DNA from: Acanthosoma haemorrhoidale
Taxonomy: Eukaryota > Arthropoda > Insecta > Hemiptera > Acanthosomatidae
Length of the DNA stretch: 64,000 nucleotides
Direction of reading: 5' to 3'
Assembly: GCA_930367205.1 (NCBI GenBank)
Contig: OV884011.1
Location: forward strand, 167,597,226-167,661,225
A program made the translations under genes and the position numbers. Shown here piece by piece: positions 49,303-62,500 of the stretch. Each line of letters begins with the position of its first letter. Position 1 is the first letter of the stretch. The notes under the pieces were generated by a model, which did not search any database, had not been told where the DNA came from, and was given only the letters and a program-made list of their open reading frames with translations.

Positions 49303-52300
49303 TAGAAATAGTCTTAATTGACCTAGGAAAACAAAGGATGGCTAGTGGGGATAGTGTGTGTTGCACAAATAGCAGGCAGTTCTAAACCAAAATCATTCAG
49401 TCATGGTTAGACCTTGAGTGTTATTGGCGGATGTTCACAGGTGATAGACCAGAATGATTTTGAGCTAGTAAGAAGCGAGAGTGGGAGGGAGAAACCCCGC
49501 ATCCACCAATAATAAAAAATGTATCCATGTTATTATATATCATTGTTTGTATTTCGTAACTACCATTTAAATTATAAATACATTTCTGTAGCAAATTATG
49601 TTACTCTGAAACATTTGAAATAGACAAAATTATGCACTAAAACTAACAATGCCCTGAGATCATATGAATAAAATGCTATCAAATTAACAATTAGTCTCTA
49701 TCTCTCATTTTTTTATAAATGTCCTTTGATGTTCAGCCTAGAAATGGTAGTGTTAGTTCGGGGAAATTGAAACAACTAATGAATGAATATAGTAATGATA
49801 TAAAAATTAAAACGGACAAAATTCTAAAAAAATGGATGAATGATTTAATAAAATAGACAAAAATTCTGAAATAATGGATGAAAATTAAATAAAGATAGAA
49901 ATAACATAATATTGATTAAAATACGAATGATTTACAAAATAGTTTTTATGTAAATGATAAGGATTTAAAAATAGTTCTGAAACTGTTACAACAGAAAAAA
50001 TAAATCATGAACCAGACCATTGAACACGGTGAACAAAATAATTTAATCACAAAATCGAATGAAAAATAATTACAATTTGTAATTTGTAATAAATAATAAA
50101 AGTTGTTGTGGAACTGGTCATAGATAAAATTAATGATATTGAAACAGGGAAAATCAATCGCTTTGAACGGAATCATTTCTTTATAAAGAGTAAAAAGCTG
50201 AAAATGTAAATCGCCAAGATTGATTTTGAAAAAGACGTCAAACAAAATGTCCAAATAGAAGGAAATAATAAGGTTATGAAAAATACAACTGGAGAAATTT
50301 TTTAATGTACACATAAATTCAAACATATTTGTAGAATTTTTCATTGTGAGGGCAAATAAACGCGATAATTTAAAAAAATCTCTTTAAGATCAATTAAGGT
50401 GTATCAAAAATACTCAATTGAAAAATATAATTCAAATAATTTTATATTAATAGAAAACTCAATTTTAACATAACTAGAAAAAGTTGTTTGCCAAATTTAA
50501 CATGGATCAAACATCCAAATTCAAAAAAGAAGAAAACAAAATACTATTATTTCGATGAACTGGTAAGGATGTTCTTGAAAAAACAGAAAAATAGTTAATG
50601 AATACATTAAGATGATTCCTTAAATTTTCTTTTGGTAATTTATTTTGAAAAATAGTCATTTGATTGTAATTTATATACCACAAGGAGAAAAACAATCCCT
50701 TCCATTTCAATTCTGTTTAGAATAAGTGGAAATATGTTTAAAGAATTATTCATTGGTTTATGGAATGTTTTTGAATTGTTAAAATTGTAAACAATAATAC
50801 TCATAAATTGAAGATTGTCAGGTAGTCAGGTAGGAATTTGGAAATAATGACTGAATTTAAATTTAGTTGTTTTGTTAACAGGTAAAATTTAGTGTAGTAT
50901 CTATGAACTGTGAAACACGTTTTTCTTTACTAAGTAAATCTGTTAAATAGTTTTCTTGTTCGTTGGCTAATTGCCATTACCAACTCTAGTTCAAAATTGT
51001 TTTTAGAAGATATGTTTGTCGTTTGTTTTAAAAATACATTATATTTATATTGCATGTGAACCAAATGGGAATAATGCATTAGTACAGTTATTTATAAGTA
51101 TTGCCTCAGTTAGGCCAAAAAGTTAATGTAGCCTTAAATGTTTGAATTGGAATATTTCTTCAGGAAATTGATATTAATCGTTCTAAGCTTTGGTCCGTGA
51201 TTGTATTAACTTATACAAAATGTAACTATTATGTTTGTACTAATAAATTAAGTTTAAATATAAGACTACAAAAGGTTAGTAGAAGACAGGGCCATAAAAG
51301 TTAAGGTAATAAAAGACAAAATAAAACTATTTATTATATATTATTAATATGTTTTAATATTTTACAATTGTAATTTGTTTAATAGATGATTTAGTTTAAA
51401 TGTTGAAGTGACCAGTCACTATAATGATTATGTACCAAATATAATTTACTTGCATATTTAATAAAAAGTTTTTTTTCAAGGAGACATGAAATTTATAAAT
51501 TTTTTTTTAACCTGGAAGGAGGAAAAAAATAATGTTATTTTTTAAGGAATATTCCAAATAATTAAAGAAGATAAATTTTATTAAGTTTAATTTCAAACAA
51601 GTGTATGAAACAGCTGGGAAGCATGGTCAGTAATGGGAACAGCTGAGAGGAACACTGGGAGTTCATTTGTTTGAGGAGAGAGGTGTTATGTTTGCATATT
51701 GTTAAAGATATTTGTTTGAGGTCCCTTGTATTTCATTCATCTGCAGGAGGCCATTAATGCAGCATAATATTTGAAGCATCGGGATCAACAAAACACAATA
51801 TTTGGGCTAGAGCAAGAAAAGTCGATCCGGAAAAATTGTGAAGAACTTACAAACAGTAAAAGTATTATTTTTATTTATTTTATGTAAGTTTTTGGTTTTC
51901 AAGGACCCTCCTAAGATATAATAAATTATAAGTTTAAAAGTTTCATTAATTTTTAAACGACTATTAAAATTGTTCAAGTGAATGGTTAAAGCTATTTTTA
52001 AAAACTTTGTTTTTCATTACTGCCTTCAATATGTCAATATCCATAAGAGGGAGGGGGGGGGGTAAGCATTTTAAATCTTAGGAATTTAGTAAAAGAACCG
52101 ATTTTTTTTTTTTTTTCTATTTCCTGTAATTGCATTTTATTATTTTTAAGATCGCTAACATACAATTATTTTAGTTTTAATCGGTACCAAAAGGTCAAAT
52201 GACAAATTAAAACACATGCTCATTGTAAAAGTTATATATCTTTATTATATTTTTGTATTTAATAATTTATAAAAAGGCTGTTATTTATAATCTATAACTA

Positions 52301-53122
52301 ATGTAAAATAAATTTATAATAGGAGGTTTATAGATTCTTGGTTTTAAAACATATATAGTTAGTTCAATCACCCTATTGGGTTGGCAAAATATTGATGATT
52401 GACCTGCCCTGCCCAAAATTGAAGTACATTAATAAATTAAACCAAAATAAACAAACATAGATTAGGTCACATATAATTTAAAAGCCATTTCTATTTTATA
52501 ATACAATGAGAATTACATAAAATATATGAGAATAATTTATTTGTTCAGTTGAGGTCTCCAACACATTATACCATTGTCTATGAACCTACAGCATAAAATC
52601 AAAATACAAATAATGCTTCCTATAAAAAATTTTTACTAACACAAAACATTAATAAATAGAAAACATAGCGTGTAAATAGCTTATAATAACCTTCAAGGGA
52701 ACCAGTGACTCAGGTCATATACCCCAAAAATCTATTTAAGAAAAAAGTTTTTGATAAGTCATTAGTAAATTTTGCATTAAATTGATTTATTATTACAAAT
52801 TATTAGATAAAGATTAATGTAGCAAATATGATGTGAGTTTTATTTCATATATAATTATGATTAATTTTAATTGTTGTCGCAGACATCATTGCATGCATCT
52901 GATCGCAATAGAAAAATAAAGTGCTTTCTGGACATTTTTACAAAACCCAGAAACTTGACCACAAGGAATGAAACCTAAACGGCTGCTGAGATGGAAATAA
53001 AAATAAAACTACTGTTAGTACTAATGGAGTTTTAAGGGAAGAAAAGGATTACCCGAATTCAATAGAAAGAAAATGAAGTAAAGAGCCTGTGTTCTTTAAT
53101 CCTCATAGTTCATAAATACTGG
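49303..53122. other. AT-rich region without recognised gene
   Basis: Nothing was recognised. On the plus strand from about 49,721 a Lys/Asn-rich frame (MSFDVQPRNGSVSS...) is open for about 45 codons and then breaks repeatedly to about 50,340. The minus-strand 132-codon ORF (49,946-50,344) is its hydrophobic shadow. It could be a decayed protein gene or element. Confidence 0.3.
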
Positions 53123-53296
53123 GAAAATTTAAAAAGCAGAAGGAATATTAGAATATTGTTATAAGCGAATGAAAGGACTGGTTTTTTTTTTTTTTTTTTT
53201 AAAGGACATCACTAAGTTTGGATAATAACCCGCATCGTTGTATACGAATGAATTAACTTCCCATGGGATAGACAACCAACCAAAGGTATCGCTAGG
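53123..53296. repeat. Direct repeat, first copy (about 174 bp)
   Basis: Begins GAAAATTTAAAAAGCAGAAGG and ends GTATCGCTAGG, and includes a long T run. A second copy is at 54,188-54,354, about 95% identical outside the T run. Confidence 0.8.
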
Positions 53297-54961
53297 AATC
53301 GTTATACCTGGAATATCATTGTATCTACCATCATTATAAACGAATTACACTGTAAATTAAAATATTTAACAAATATATAAACTAATATAAATGAAACATA
53401 TAACATATATCACAGAAAGTATTAGTGTAATCAACGCTAGGCGGTAATCATTTGTACTCATGAGACTGATAGTATCCTAGCCTCCATGGTTAGAAGTCAG
53501 GTCCACAAACAACTTCTCCATGGTAATGGCCTCATTATTATTTTAATGAAATTACTTTATTTTTTACATCAATTATGAACCAAATCGTACTTTTTTTAAA
53601 TAAACACATACAAACTAAAAGACATGGAAAGTGAAGCTAGAATATCGAGAGATAGTCAGGGACAGGGTGTGGGACAAATGACTCGGTCATTTTCTTTAAT
53701 ACGTGAGAAGAAACTAATCAGTACTTTAGACCTAAAAATATTTTATTATATATATTATCACGGTCACTGAATATATGTTGTGACATATTAAATGCCCAGT
53801 TTATATTGTTGACCTTCAAAACATTAATTTTTGGAATACATTGGAATTTTTTTTTATAATCTTCTAGGTTATGGCCTTAACCCCAAAGAGAAATATTGAA
53901 AATTTATATTGTAAGTAACTTCCAAGATGTGACTTGATAATGTTGTGAATTTAAGACTAAAGATATAGGACCGACTTGTTTTCATAACTCTTAAGATCAG
54001 AGATTGATATATTTATGAAATTACATTAAATTCTCCTTTAACTATCTGTAATGAATTTGCGTTGTCGGTATGAGAAAATTTATATCATACGATTATTGGC
54101 AAATGTTTTTTCACAAAAAGCTCTTTGCATTTTATATCTGTAAAATTTCACATAAGATTTTATTTATATATTTATATTAAGAGGTTAGAAAATTTAAAAA
54201 GCAGAAGGAATATTAGAATATTGTTATAAGCGAATGAAAGTACTGGTTTTTTTTTTTAAAAGGACATCACTAATTTCGGATAATAACCCGCATTGTTGTA
54301 TACGAATGAATTAACATCACATGGGATAGACAACCAACCAAAGGTATTGCTAGGTATTGCAATCAACACAAATTTTATTTATATATTTATATTAAGAGGT
54401 TAGAGCAATTACCCACTGTAACATAGCGAAACAAAATTACGTCCAACTAAAAAAAAATTGTTCAAACAATTTTATGTTGGTTTATTGTATTAAATGGCCG
54501 CATCCAACTGTGTAAACAAGTCCTTTGTCCAATTTCTATGAGAAACTATTTGGGTTCTCATTAATATTGCATCAATTCTATTAAATGATGAATATCAAAT
54601 GAGTTTGAATTAATTAAATAAAGGGAAAAAGCAAAAATACCAAAAAAATAGAGGTGGGATCCAAAAGCACCCCACCCGGCATTTAGCATAATTTTCTGTT
54701 GGGACAGTTAAAAAACAATAAACTAGTATATTTCGAGCACTAGTAATATAAACATACATATATATTGCTGTAATATCTATACAATGCAAAAATCTATAAA
54801 AATATGATTGAATCATTTTTACTAACGATATCGTAAAACAGAAAGTTAATTGCCACTTATCTGTGAATAATAATAACTCATAAATGTTCTAAACATCTAC
54901 ATAAGTCACTGTACTTATTATAAAAGTGTCAAACTTAAAAAAAAAAAAAGGAAAAATAATT
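53297..54961. other. AT-rich region downstream of the fusion gene
   Basis: Besides the second direct repeat and its bracket, nothing is recognised. Short ORFs (for example 54,610-54,816 minus) show no supporting features. Confidence 0.35.
54188..54354. repeat. Direct repeat, second copy (about 167 bp)
   Basis: Second copy of the repeat at 53,123-53,296. It is bracketed by an exact 32-bp direct repeat (54,157-54,188 and 54,372-54,403, starting ATTTTATTTATATATTTAT), which the first copy lacks. The bracket suggests a local duplication event or slippage-type insertion. Confidence 0.8.
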
Positions 54962-55017
54962 TGACAGGCTTAAATACAGGACCTGTCGAGTGCTCTACCT
55001 CTGAGCTATCATTGCAC
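54962..55017 (-). other. tRNA-like or tRNA-derived SINE fragment
   Basis: The minus strand reads GATAGCTCAGAGGTAGAGCA, a good A box with a D-arm stem (GCTC/GAGC), then CTCGACAGGTCCTG and a degraded B box (GTATTTAAGCC). The anticodon arm is too short to fold, so it is not a functional tRNA gene. It may be a tRNA pseudogene or SINE head. Confidence 0.5.
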
Positions 55018-55083
55018 AAACAGCTATGTAATGTATATTTACAATAAAATTGTTGCGGTCAGATATATTTTTGCATTGCTATT

Positions 55084-55089
55084 TTTATT
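55084..55089 (-). terminator. Polyadenylation signal of the fusion gene
   Basis: AATAAA on the minus strand about 140 nt after the stop at 55,228. Confidence 0.4.
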
Positions 55090-55227
55090 TAAACAAAATA
55101 AAAAATAATTAAATTAAACCATTTGCAAATAAAAAAAAAAGTAATACAAAAATATATTTGGCCACAGCAAAAATGTTATTTAAATGACATTAATCAGGCG
55201 AAATCACAAGAGGATCTGCGGCAGAAG

Positions 55228-56585
55228 TCAGCATAAACCATTAAGTAGGGTGGAACAATCTCCTTGTTCTTCTTCACTCTCGTCAGAACTGTCCGATGAG
55301 GATGGGTTTTCACTCAAATTTAAAATAATACTGTCCATTCTATTGTCAAGGAGCTCATCATTTCTGCAATATTCATTTTCAATTTTTTTAATACGTGTAC
55401 AACATTCCTGCCACATTTCTTTGTTAAAACCTCTTAAAGCTTTCTCTAAAAACAATCTTTTGTGTTCCAAGTTGTCCAATAAGCAATCTTTAGCTTGCTT
55501 GCCTTTGACATATCTCCAGACTAATTTGATTGGATTAAGTTCCGGATGGTACGGAGGCAGCCTGAGAACACTATGTCCATGTTTCTGTAGCATCTTGTCC
55601 AACAGGAACTCCTTCGGAGCTGGAATTGCATTTATCTGTTCTAATAATTGAGCTTTAGTCATGTCGATCACATAAGGTACACCCTTTAATGATAGCCATT
55701 TCTCCATTTCGTCTTTTGTGGCGGTGATGTTTGGCTTCTTATTCTTCTCTATACAGTGGTAAGCTGCGTTGTCCATGACCAACATTGAATGAGGGGGCAA
55801 GTTAGGAATCAATCGCTGTTTAACCCACTTACTGAATTTGGTACCAGTCATGTCTCTGGAGTCTATTAATAGTGCATCTTTGATAAAGCCCATTTCTCCT
55901 CCTGCAGTAGCGATGATTAACCTTTCACCATGGGGGTGATGCACTCTAGATCCCGCTTCTTCCGGTGGCTGCCAACAGTCAAGTGCAGTGGGGGTCGAGA
56001 GCAGGAATGTCTCGTCTAGATACACAATAGGTCGCTGCTCTTGCCTGCAGCCCCTTACAACCTGTAGGTAACGGGTCCTCCACGCTCCAATTACCGGTTT
56101 TTCCACTAAAATTTTCCTGTTCAATTTGGAAGTTTTCCACCTAAATCCTATTTCTAGAATTTTTTTTCTCAAAAACTCCTTTCCACAAGATATCGAATTG
56201 TCTTTCTTCAAACAATTTGAAAGTTTTCTTACAGTGGGGCATTCATTTCTCTCAATGTAAAATTCAAATATTTTTCTTCTGAGGATAGCTTCATTAAAGC
56301 TGAAAATTTTATTTTCATCATTGCTATATGAATTTGTTCTAGTTGAAATTGAAGGTAGAGAAGGCATTATTGAAACACCCCAGTTTCCTTTTTGAACGAT
56401 TCTTGCAACAGTTGCTGTCGAGATGCCGGTAGCCTCTGCTGTCGCTATTAGCATATTATACTTTAACTTATCTTCATCCTTCAGCTGCTCGGTAAGAAAC
56501 TTATAGACATTGAAGATAACTGTCCTTGCTTGTGATTTGAAGGGACGAGGTTTTCTTCGAGATGAAGTAGATGTGGCTGAAGAAA
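55228..56585 (-). CDS. Terminal exon: IS630/Tc1-like transposase domain, catalytically altered
   Basis: This is the 1,358-nt exon of the gene above. As a stand-alone ORF it is open from an ATG at 56,454 (408 aa), but the frame continues 43 codons further up to an AG acceptor, and those codons (SRRKPRPFKSQARTVIFNVY) belong to the conserved N-terminus. The ATG is therefore internal. The spacing between the second Asp and the third acidic position is near 82, as in the DD82E type, and WLSLKGVPYVIDMTKAQL is the insertion typical of such relatives. No stop or shift interrupts it, unlike every other transposase in the window except the LINE ORFs. I found no terminal inverted repeats around it. Confidence 0.75.
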
Positions 56586-59500
56586 CTTAAAAATAAAGCA
56601 GTGAACTAAGAATAAAATGAAACTGACAACACTTATTAAATAATAATATAAAACTAAAGCTGTTGAAAAATAATAATAGCTAATACTCTCTTTAATTATT
56701 TTTTATTCTCATAACCATAATAAAAAAAGTCAACGTTTCCACTATAATAATAGTTGTTTAAATGTTGAATTGAATTCATGATTATATCATTCAAAGTAAA
56801 TGTATAATCTTAGTACAAAGATCTCTTGGTGCATTATTACTCTTTAGGATTGTGGTATTAGTCTCATGATTTGGAATTTGTCACTATAAGCAGTTTAAAA
56901 TAAACTAAATTGATTAAAAAAAAAATTTGTAAATAAACAAATACTATAAAAATAAATTAAAAATTATCTTTAATACGGAGTGGACAGTGGGAGCTCAGAA
57001 TATAGAACATCATAAGACTCCGGTTCAGTATTTGGGGCTACATAGGCTTCTGCTAGCAGGTTCTAGTAGCATTTCCTAACCGTTTTTGGTGTTGAGAAGC
57101 TCACCATCAGAGGTCGCTTATTGGACATTTTTACAAATACCACAAGGTTCTAGGAGTCAGTCATGGGTTCCTAGAAGGACAAGTTGAGTTGTCAACTCTC
57201 TATTGAGTGACTAGTTTTTTATACACCTCAGGTGGTTAAGGGGCGAGTTCAATATCCATCTATTCAACAGACCTCTCATTCATATATTAAATTTAATCCA
57301 TGTTGCATGATTTATTTATTAAACAGATCATTAATGTTATAGTTTAATGTTGAAATTGCCGCATATTTTACATTACTTAATCTTTATATATAATATATTA
57401 TATATTTATACAATTGTATAAAGATGTGTGTTTTATTTTAGAAAATAAACAATTTACACAGATAATTACAGAGGAGTAATGGGAGGTTTCGTATAAGCAG
57501 AGTGGGTAGGTTGAGCTTCTTCGGTTCAGAAATTCTCAGGGCTTTAAATGTGATACTGCACCATCTATCTGACATCGGCCATAGAACCCCGTGGAAACTG
57601 GTTGTTATCACTTTCGATATAGTTCAATAAACGTAACTAAAAAAAAAAAGATTATTCATTAATAACCTCTTACCATGACTGTTGTTTGATGTTCCTTCCA
57701 TTGGCTCTACTTTGAAAGTACACTCAGAGGCTGCAATGAAAACAGTATATCAGTACTAGTGGATATCATTAGTATCTAATAGTGGGGCTGATCCAAAAAG
57801 TAAGAAAAATAGTTTTTTTCCTCGCTATCCCAAATATTATTATTTTTAAATTTGGTAACTATTTTTTAAGCAAAAATTTTGTTACATCAGTATGAAATAA
57901 ATTCAATATATGAACAAAATAAAGAATGTAGTTTATTGAAAAAAAAAAAAAAAATTACAATTTGCCTTCCAGCATTAATAATTGTGCTGAGAGATCATTC
58001 ATACCTTATATACAATTCCATTCATACCTATATACAGTCCATTCATACCTATATACATACAGATTCAGCCCAGGAGCCCCCCCCCGCCCCCGGAGCCAAT
58101 CCCCCAGCCCCAGCAAGCTGGCGGAAAGGCCGGAAGCAGCGAAGCTCCCCCCGCCCCCTCTCCGGCTGTGGCGCCATCCGGCGTAGGCCACAGAAAGGGC
58201 AAGAGAGCCACACACGCTCAGGACATGAGTGGGGATGATGGCCAGTGCCAGGACCCCATGACATAGGTTATCTATTTATAATAGGTCGCGAGGCCACCGC
58301 CGTTTTAGGCGTCGAGGAGGATTGTAAGGATGGATGTGCGGAAAGGTTTTGGTGAAATTTGGAAAATCTTGAGGGTATAAGGTCGAGGACAGTTGGTACA
58401 TGGAGATCTCTGTGAAGGGATGAGTTTTTAATATAAAAGGGTGCGTTGACTATGGTTCTGAGGACTTTGGATTGGAATGTTTGATGTTCGATGGTTTGGC
58501 TGTCCCCCATAACTCTATTCTGTAAGTCCAAATTGGTTTTAATAACTGTTTGTATACGTGGAGTTTGTTTTCTAGTGTGAGGTAAGAGTTTCTGTTCAGT
58601 AGTCTGTATAACTGTCCAAACCGTCTGTTCGATTCTTGTCTTTTAAGTCTTGTGTGAGGGTTCCAAGTCAGTCTTTTGTCTAGATGAAAACCTAGATATC
58701 TAACTGTATTGGACATGGGAAGCGGAATTGAATTGAAGGTTACGGACGGGCAGGATCCTCGACGGAGAGTAAATGTGGTGTGAACGCATTTGCCTTCATT
58801 GACCTTGATGCGCCAGATGTTGCACCACTTCTCTATCTTAGTGAGGTGATTTTGGAGGTTGTAGGATGCCGTTGACGGATTGGGATGTGACGAAAGAATT
58901 GCAGTGTCGTCAGCAAAAGTTGCAAGGAAGGTGCTAGGACTTAACGGAATGTCAGCAGTGAAAAGGGTATACAGGATAGGGCCAAGGACGCTGCCTTGAG
59001 GAACCCCTGCTTCTATGGGGTAATAATCGGAGTATTCTGAACCACAACGGACCCGAAAGAACCTGTTAGACAGATAGGATTGAAGGATTAGATAAAGGGT
59101 CTGCGGTAAGGAGATTTTTAGTTTGTAAAGCAAACCTGGGTGCCATACCCGGTCAAAAGCCTGAGCTACGTCCAAGAAGGCACCCGTGCAGTAGTGTTTG
59201 CTTTCAAGTGCGGAGGATATATGGTCAACAACGCGAAGGCCTTGTTGAGCAGTGGAGTGTCTGAAGCGAAAGCCAAATTGATGGTTAGGAAGAAGGTTTT
59301 TGGATTCAACTATAGGCAAAAGGCGTTTGAGTAGGATTCTTTCAAAAACTTTTGAAAGGATTGGAAGTAGACTGATTGGGCGGTAAGATGAGGGGTCATT
59401 TGGGGACTTTCCAGGTTTCTGAAAGAGGACGATAATGGAATATTTCCAGAGAAGTGGGTAGTGGGTGGTTCTAAGGATACAATTAAATATATAGGTGAGG

Positions 59501-62500
59501 AAAATTATTGCTTTGGGTGGGAGTTGTCGAAGGATCTGAGCAGTGAGAAGATCGTATCCAGGAGATTTACGGAGTGGTAGGTTTTTTAAGTGGTATTGGA
59601 CCTCGGAGGGATTGACTGCCTTTGGAGGAAGTGAAAGAGGAATCGGAGAAATAATGAAATCTTCGACCTTCGTATCGTGGGATGGATTATGCTGGTTGGG
59701 ATGAGGTGTGAAAGTATGTGAGAGGTGCTGTGCGAATGCTTCAGATCTCTCTCCATCTGACGCAGCCCAGGACCCATCGCCACGACGAAGTGGATGTGAT
59801 ACATAATGGTATTTTAGGATATTTTGGGTAGCTCTCCAGAGAGAGTTGTCCTGAGTGGATAAAGAGGATAGGTAAGAATTAAATGTTTGGGATCGGAAGG
59901 TTGCCAACTCTCGCTTTAACAATTTACAGTTTTGATTGTAACAGCGGCGATCGGCAGGGTGTCGGGTTCTTTGCCATAAGGCTTTGGAGCGGCGTTTGAT
60001 GTGGATAAGGTCGAGTAGGTTTTGAGGTAAAGAAGTTTTGTTCTGGGCATACGGGGAAGGTCGAGGCTTTGAAGCATTCCATGCACATTGTTGGATTAAG
60101 GTAGTAAGGGAATGTACGGCATGGTCTAGATCATGAGGTGTTTTTAGGATAACTTTGAGGTCAATGGAATTAGTTAGAAGTTCACGGAAGAGGTCCCAGT
60201 CGACTGGACCTCTGATGAATGAAGGAGGAGGTAGTTTGGGGATTGGGTGTAACGAAAGAGTGAGGAGTAGAGGGCTATGGTCGGACGACAGGTCATCGAG
60301 CCGTGTAGTGGACGAATTTATCGATCCTAATCCATGGTGGATGAAGAAATCAAGGATGTCAGGATTTCGATAGGGATCTGCAGGCCAATAGGTAGGAGTC
60401 TGAGGAGGGAGAGGGGTGGAGTTTGTGGATAAGAGTGCAGATAACAAAGCTCGCCCTCGGGAGTTGGTGGTTCTAGAGCCCCACTGTTGGTGCTTTGCGT
60501 TGAAATCTCCACCCACAAGGTAGTGATGTCCAATTGAGTTAAGAAAGGAGGTAAATTGTGAGTTGGAAATAGACTTGTTAGGTGGACAATACGCTGCAGC
60601 TATGGTGAGGGGGAAGGAAAATGTGCGGATTGACACAGCTGTGGCTTGTAGGAAATCATGGGCAATCAATGGGACGATGTGGTGGGAAAGGGAATGGTGG
60701 ATAAGGGCAGCAGTACCAGCATGTGATGTTCCATCAGGGTGGTCTGTTCTGTAAACCTGGTACTGTGGGATTTTGAGGGATCTGTTAGCAGTCAGTCGCG
60801 TTTCAGTAATGAGTGCAACGTCAATGTTTTTTTCATGTAGTAATGTTGTCAGTTCGTTTGTGTGATTTCGAACACCATTGGCATTCCAAAGAAGGATAGT
60901 TAAGGGTTTTTTATTCATTTGGGAGAGCTTGGAATGAGGTGGGAAACAAGGTTGGTGAGCAGTGAAATAAGAGGAGTGATAAGAGTTCTGAAGTCGGTGA
61001 GAAAGGATGTAAGAAGGCTAGTGAGATCTGTGGAGTTGGGAGGGGGAGGAATTTGGTGTATGTGAGGCTGAGGTAAATGCTGTGGTTGAGGGAGGGGAGG
61101 AGGCGGTGCCTCGGATAATGTCTTGCGTCCACCTGACAATATGTTGGCGAATGAAGTGGAGCCATTCACTTCTCTGGCTGGAACGCTTCGCGGTTTCACT
61201 GCTTGTTCTACCACGAGTGGGCGGCGTTGTTGGAGGCGGTTCTTCAGCACTTTATATGCCTCGCAGCCTTTGTAGTTGGCAGGGTGGTCTTGCTGACACA
61301 AGGCACATACAGCGGGGGATTGGCGAGGCTTCTTGCAAAGCTCGCTCTTGTGCTTGTCTCCGCACTTCACACACCTAGGTATGTGGTGACAGTACGAACG
61401 ACTGTGGCCATATTCCTGACAGTTGTGGCACTGAACTATGTCACGCCTGGGATGTGGTTTTTCCACCTTTACTCTAGTGTAGTAGAGGTAGTTGACATCG
61501 TAAATTTTTTCAACTCCTGGCGTTTTTTCGAGGTCAACGAAAAATAGTGGGAGTGGCGTTTTCACCGGAGTGTCCATGTCCTTGTCCTCCCTGAAGACAT
61601 TGACTACCTGTCTTGCATTGAACCCTTGGGCACTCAGTTCTTCTATAATTATATCAACTGGGGTCGTCGGGTGAAGGTTCCTAATAACAACCCTCAAGGA
61701 TCTATCTTCCTTTAGCTGATATGTGTGAAACTCAGCTTTTGTATTTTCCAGATACTTAACAATCGCTCTATAAGTATCTGAATTGTCTGGTGTGATCCTA
61801 GTATCTCTGCTTCTATTGAGGCAGGTAAACTTACCAACCCCAACAATTTTTTTTAATTGATCGCATAGTAGTTTAAAATTACTAATATTTTTTATAAATA
61901 TTGGAGGTGGCTTAGGGGTTTTCGGGGTGGTTGTTGTCTCCATGTCATTATTTGTTGCATCTTGCAACAGTGGCTGGAACGGATTCGGGGTGAAAAACGG
62001 AGATTCTGCTGGTGACGGAGCATTAGACGGTCCTGGTTGAGGTGAAGGCAACTCTTCCATGGATCTATTGGTGGGTGTGACAGATGGTGGCGGCGGCAGG
62101 TCTCTCTTACTCGGTCTTCCTCTACGAGCCTTTTGTTTTGGAGATGTTGTTGGTGTGGTGGTACCAACGGACCGAGATCTTTTTTTATTATTATTGTTAT
62201 TGTTATTCATCGCCATATGATGAAAACGCATAATAACATATTCTGCCTAGCGGAAATAATTTAATTATTAAAAAAAAAAACCCGATGACTACTACCAGTA
62301 TCGAACGCACGACGTGCGGTACGAGAGTCGCCGACGGTAGCTCTGAGCTATGAACGAACCTATTACCGGCTATCTATCACTCGGCCGGTGAGCCAAGTGG
62401 GGATTTGGCCCAATATGGCTGCCGTGACTATCTAATTGTCTATGCACTAGCACTTATGAGTATAGTTCAATGATATACATTCACTACTCACGTTCAACCT

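Noticed and set aside
49946..50344. 132-codon hydrophobic minus-strand ORF
   Set aside because: Low-complexity Phe/Ile-rich translation of AT-rich DNA, with no splice or domain support.
54962..55017. Functional tRNA gene
   Set aside because: The D arm is good, but the anticodon arm and B box are defective.
55184..55651. 155-codon plus-strand ORF
   Set aside because: It is antisense to the transposase exon, which has clear motifs on the minus strand.
58006..58264. Pro/Gly-rich ORFs in both directions
   Set aside because: They lie in the GC-rich 3' UTR of the LINE and overlap in several frames, which is a composition effect.
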